This document shows, piece by piece, positions 14,389-16,943 of a stretch of DNA of 16,943 bases. Position 1 is the first letter of the stretch. Every line of letters begins with the position of its first letter. The notes beneath the pieces were generated by a model, which saw only the letters and a list, made by a program, of their open reading frames with translations, was not told the origin of the DNA and did no database searches. The stretch comes from Nitrosomonadales bacterium. GTDB lineage: Bacteria; Pseudomonadota; Gammaproteobacteria; Burkholderiales; Sulfuricellaceae. The translations under genes were made by a program, and so were the position numbers. The stretch spans positions 8,334-25,276 of the forward strand of contig PQAG01000225.1 in NCBI GenBank assembly GCA_003104895.1, in the 5' to 3' direction.

Positions 14389-14471
14389 ACCCTCTCCCTA
14401 GCCCTCTCCCTGCAAGGGGGAGGGATCGTTTGCACTCTCTCCCGCATGCGGGAGAGAGTTGGAGAGAGGGT
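14389..14471. repeat. Y-shaped REP-like element, copy 2, upstream of tyrA
   Basis: 83 bases with the same plan as the copy in aroA. The outer arms ACCCTCTCC and GGAGAGGGT are at the two ends. Hairpin A has 9 bp (14402-14410 with 14416-14424, one G-T pair). Hairpin B is a perfect 13-bp palindrome (14434-14459). It fills most of the 101-base gap between aroF and tyrA and touches the tyrA TTG start. Confidence 0.85.
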
Positions 14472-14489
14472 AGCGCTGAGCCATGCTGG

Positions 14490-15506
14490 TCAGATCGTCC
14501 GGCCAATCGCCCCGGCGATCACGCCCAGGGTGCCCATCAGGTCTTTCAGTTCCTGCGGGTTGATGGCCTGGTCGGCGTCGCACCAGGCTTCGCACGGGTT
14601 GGGGTGCATCTCCACCAGCAGGCCGTCCGCGCCCGCCGCGATGGCGGCGCGCGACAGGGCCGGCACCATCCACGCCTTGCCGCCGGCATGGGAGGGGTCG
14701 ATGATCACCGGCAGGTGGGTTTCCTTCTTCAGCACCGGGACAGCTGTGACGTCCAGAACGTTGCGGTAGTAGGTTTCGAAAGTGCGGATGCCGCGCTCGC
14801 AGAAAATGATGTTGTGGTTGCCGGCGGCGGCGATGTATTCCGCGGCCATCAGCCACTCGGAAATGGTGGCGGACATGCCGCGCTTGAGAATCACCGGCTT
14901 GTTGACCTTGCCGACTTCCTTCAGCAGTTCGAAGTTCTGCATGCTGCGCGTGCCGATCTGGATCACGTCCACATCGTGTTTCATGAAGGTGTCCAGCATG
15001 CGCGCATCCATCAGCTCGGTGACGATGGGCAGGCCATACTGATCGGCGGCCTTGCGGAAGATTTTCAGGCCCTCCTCGCCATGGCCCTGGAAGGAATAAG
15101 GGCTGGTGCGGGGCTTGAAGGCGCCGCCGCGCATCAGGCGGCAACCGGCTTCCTTGACGAATCTGGCGGCAGTGTCCATCTGCTGCTGGGTTTCAACAGA
15201 ACAAGGACCGCCAATGATCTGCACCTGGTTTCCGCCCAGCTTGATGCCCTTGATGTCGATGACCGTATCCTGCTTGTGCCATTCGCGGCCCACGATCTTG
15301 TAGGGCTTGACGATGTGCATGGATTGCTCCACGCCGGGCAGGGCATCGAACAGTTCCTGGTCGAGCTTGCGCTCGTCGCCGATGGCGCCGATCACGGTGC
15401 GCTCGGTGCCGCGCGAAATATTGGCTTCGAGGCCAAATTCCTTGATTTTCTTGACAACGCCCTCGATCTGCTCTTCCGTGGCGCCATTGTTCATGACGAT
15501 GATCAT
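14490..15506 (-). CDS. aroF: 3-deoxy-7-phosphoheptulonate (DAHP) synthase, type I-beta
   Basis: First enzyme of the shikimate pathway, condensing PEP with erythrose 4-phosphate. It has 338 residues. Residues 1-~70 form a ferredoxin-like/ACT-like regulatory domain (MIIVMNNGATEEQI...), which is the mark of the I-beta class best known from Thermotoga, where it mediates feedback inhibition by tyrosine or phenylalanine. The barrel follows, with GGPCSVE (99-105; metal-binding C102), KPRTSPYSFQG (131-141), VILKRGMSATI, and IDPSHAGGKAWM near the end. The ATG at 15506 has GGAGAA 7 bases before it. It sits between hisC and tyrA, so flux into the pathway and its branch to tyrosine are encoded together. 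The symbol is by function; naming of DAHP synthases varies. Confidence 0.94.
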   Translation of the reverse strand: MIIVMNNGATEEQIEGVVKKIKEFGLEANISRGTERTVIGAIGDERKLDQELFDALPGVEQSMHIVKPYKIVGREWHKQDTVIDIKGIKLGGNQVQIIGGPCSVETQQQMDTAARFVKEAGCRLMRGGAFKPRTSPYSFQGHGEEGLKIFRKAADQYGLPIVTELMDARMLDTFMKHDVDVIQIGTRSMQNFELLKEVGKVNKPVILKRGMSATISEWLMAAEYIAAAGNHNIIFCERGIRTFETYYRNVLDVTAVPVLKKETHLPVIIDPSHAGGKAWMVPALSRAAIAAGADGLLVEMHPNPCEAWCDADQAINPQELKDLMGTLGVIAGAIGRTI

Positions 15507-15548
15507 TTTGTTTCTCCGTAAATTGAATTCTGTTGGTGACGGCTTGAA

Positions 15549-16655
15549 TTAACCCTCTTGTGCCAAAGACTGTTCCAGCGCTTCGAGGAAGCGGGCGTTT
15601 TCCGCTTCCAGTCCGATGCTGACGCGCAGGAATTCCGGCATGCCATAGTTGGCAATGGGGCGCACGATGACGCCCTGTTTCAGCAGGCTGTGGTTGATGG
15701 CGGCGGCATTGCCCACCTTGACCGCCACGAAATTGCCTGCAGAGGGGATATGGCTCAAGCCCATCTGGCTGAGGCCGGCGGTGATTTGTTCCATGCCGCT
15801 GCGGTTGATCTCCACGCACTCCTCCAGAAACGCTTCATCCTGCATCGCCGCCACCGCAGCCGCCTGCGCCAGGCTGTTGACGTTGAAGGGCTGACGCACG
15901 CGGTTGAGCAGATCCGCGACTTCCGGGTGGGCCAGCGCGAAACCGACGCGCAGGCCGGCCAGGCCATAGGCCTTGGAAAAAGTTCGGGTGATGAGCAGAT
16001 TGGGATATTTTTTCAGCCAGCCGATCGAGTTGCTGCGCTGTGCTTCGGGCAGGTATTCGGTATAGGCCTCGTCCAGCACCACCAGCACGGTATGGGGAAC
16101 CTGATCGAGGAAGTGCTCCAGCTCCGCGCTGCCCAGCAGCGTGCCGGTCGGGTTGTTGGGGTTGGCGATGAAGATGATGCGCGTATCGTCGCCAATCGCT
16201 TCCAGCATGGCCTTGAGGTCGTGGCCGTACTCCCGCGCCGGGGTTTCGATGCCGCGCGCGCCGGCAGCCTGGGTGGCCAGCGGATAGACGGCAAAGGCGT
16301 ACTGCGAGTAGATGGCGGAAGTGCCGGGCGCGAGGAAGGCGCGCGCGGCCAGTTCCAGCAGGTCGTTGGAGCCGTTGCCGAGCACGATCTGCTTCAGCGC
16401 CACGCCGTATTTTTCCGCCAGCGCGGATTTGAGCAGGAAGCCGTTGCCGTCCGGGTAGCGCGCGATTTCCATCAGCACGTTTTCCATCGCCGCCAGGGCG
16501 CGGGGGCTGGCGCCGAGCGGGTTTTCGTTGGAGGCAAGCTTGACGATGTCTTCTTCCGCCAGGTGCATTTCCCGCGCCAGCTCGGCGATGGGCTTGCCGG
16601 GCTGATAGGGCGCGATGGCGCGCACGTAGGAGGGTGATAGGTTGCAGAGTTCCAT
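15549..16655 (-). CDS. hisC: Histidinol-phosphate/aromatic aminotransferase (HisC family)
   Basis: Fold-type I PLP aminotransferase of 368 residues. Motifs are LASNENPLG (40-48), RYPDGNG (66-72), NPNNPTG (165-171), DEAYTEY (195-201) and the PLP lysine K228 in RTFSKAYGLAGLRVGF. The family converts imidazole-acetol phosphate to histidinol phosphate, but many members also transaminate phenylpyruvate, hydroxyphenylpyruvate or prephenate. Lying between pheA and aroF-tyrA with no other his gene, this copy probably serves phenylalanine and tyrosine synthesis (often called hisC2 or hisHb). The ATG at 16655 gives the family N-terminus but has no visible Shine-Dalgarno; an in-frame ATG at 16715, inside the heptamer repeat, would add 20 residues. 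Confidence 0.9.
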   Translation of the reverse strand: MELCNLSPSYVRAIAPYQPGKPIAELAREMHLAEEDIVKLASNENPLGASPRALAAMENVLMEIARYPDGNGFLLKSALAEKYGVALKQIVLGNGSNDLLELAARAFLAPGTSAIYSQYAFAVYPLATQAAGARGIETPAREYGHDLKAMLEAIGDDTRIIFIANPNNPTGTLLGSAELEHFLDQVPHTVLVVLDEAYTEYLPEAQRSNSIGWLKKYPNLLITRTFSKAYGLAGLRVGFALAHPEVADLLNRVRQPFNVNSLAQAAAVAAMQDEAFLEECVEINRSGMEQITAGLSQMGLSHIPSAGNFVAVKVGNAAAINHSLLKQGVIVRPIANYGMPEFLRVSIGLEAENARFLEALEQSLAQEG

Positions 16656-16668
16656 AAGCCAATATTTG

Positions 16669-16732
16669 TAATGGGTGATGGGGAATGCGTGATGGGCGGG
16701 GGCTCGATCACCCATCCCTCATCACTCATTAC
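16669..16732. repeat. Heptanucleotide repeat, inverted pair (pheA/hisC gap)
   Basis: Plus-strand units GTAATGG, GTGATGG, GGAATGC, GTGATGG (from 16669) face minus-strand units GTAATGA, GTGATGA, GGGATGG, GTGATCG (from 16732 back). The two 28-base arms agree at 23 of 28 positions and can form a long hairpin. It fills the gap between the pheA stop and the hisC start. Confidence 0.8.
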
Positions 16733-16740
16733 CGTTTCTT

Positions 16741-16943
16741 TTATAACACCGCCGCCGGGTACGATCCCAGCACTTTAAGGAAGGCTGCCTTGTCGCGCAG
16801 TTCGTTGAGTGCTTGCGTCACCTTTTTATCCTGGCGATGGCCTTCGATATCGACAAAAAACATGTATTCCCACAGGCCGGTGCGCGAAGGCCTGGATTCC
16901 AGCTTGCTCATGCTGACGCCGTGACGGGCAAGGGGTGCCAGCA
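16741..16943 (-). CDS. pheA: Prephenate dehydratase, C-terminal part (5' end beyond the window)
   Basis: The last 67 codons of a gene that enters from the right edge. The visible segment is the end of an ACT regulatory domain: GVSMSKLESRPSR, with the ESRP motif that takes part in phenylalanine binding, then LWEYMFFVDIEGH and a final helix, ending SYPAAVL. This is characteristic of PheA (prephenate dehydratase, often fused N-terminally to chorismate mutase). Whether the mutase domain is present cannot be seen. The stop is TAA at 16743-16741. Its position upstream of hisC fits the usual pheA-hisC-tyrA-aroA order. Confidence 0.92.
   Translation of the reverse strand, partial: LAPLARHGVSMSKLESRPSRTGLWEYMFFVDIEGHRQDKKVTQALNELRDKAAFLKVLGSYPAAVL

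Noticed and set aside
14389..14471. Rho-independent terminator after aroF
   Set aside because: The hairpins are strong but no T-tract follows on the minus strand, and the same element occurs inside aroA, so it is better explained as a repeat.
13564..15521. Long plus-strand open frames opposite tyrA and aroF (401 and 363 codons)
   Set aside because: Both are antisense to well-conserved genes, have no family motifs or ribosome binding sites, and partly cross the repeat element.
1..16943. A novel defence, mobile or secondary-metabolite system
   Set aside because: Every gene belongs to a well-known housekeeping or envelope family, and no transposase, integrase, nuclease system or unknown operon is present. 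The novelty here is limited to the repeats, the hldD echo and the degenerate GGDEF protein.

Overview
The window is a 16.9 kb stretch of a GC-rich bacterial chromosome in which every recognisable gene lies on the minus strand, so transcription runs from high to low coordinates. Gene content and order (pheA-hisC-aroF-tyrA-aroA-cmk-rpsA-ihfB-lapA-lapB-pyrF, then heptose and UDP-glucuronate genes, then murJ) and the protein sequences point to a betaproteobacterium, most likely of the Nitrosomonadales (Gallionella/Sulfuricella-like). This is an inference from family resemblance, not a database match.

Layout in the direction of transcription. (1) 16943-13.5 kb, aromatic amino acids: the 3' end of pheA, hisC (probably the aromatic aminotransferase copy), a type I-beta DAHP synthase, tyrA and aroA. 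(2) 12.1-9.2 kb, growth and information genes: cmk, rpsA (ribosomal protein S1) and ihfB. A rho-independent terminator follows cmk, another follows ihfB, and a perfect hairpin lies between rpsA and ihfB. (3) 9.1-3.35 kb, envelope: lapA and lapB (control of LPS synthesis), pyrF, ugd (UDP-glucose dehydrogenase), the heptose-phosphate kinase hldA and the heptose epimerase hldD. Most junctions in lapA-lapB-pyrF-ugd overlap by a few bases, so translation is probably coupled. (4) 3.3 kb-1: a small secreted ComEA-type helix-hairpin-helix protein, a GGDEF-domain protein with a degenerate active site, cysM, and the first 369 codons of murJ, which runs off the left edge.

The genes are mostly housekeeping, and I see no mobile-element transposase, phage, CRISPR array, toxin-antitoxin or defence system. 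The unusual feature is how far small repeats have entered the operon, including its reading frames. Three kinds are visible. First, heptanucleotide tandem arrays (GTGAGGA/GTGATGG-like units) occur as inverted pairs in three intergenic gaps and as single four-unit arrays inside aroA and at the start of cmk. Second, an ~82-bp Y-shaped, REP-like element (an outer stem with two hairpins) occurs once in frame inside aroA and once just upstream of tyrA, where it appears to supply the ribosome binding site. Third, a short dispersed repeat is translated as SLRQAQR inside lapA. AroA therefore carries two in-frame repeat insertions of different families. Other points for follow-up are a 12-codon echo of the hldD start just upstream of hldD, and the GGDEF protein, which has GGQEF at the active site but an intact RxxD inhibitory site with canonical spacing.

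No stretch longer than 300 bases lacks a gene. The larger gaps (4348-4535, 11283-11431, 14389-14489, 5463-5548, 9139-9224 and 16656-16740) hold the repeats, terminators and leader described below.
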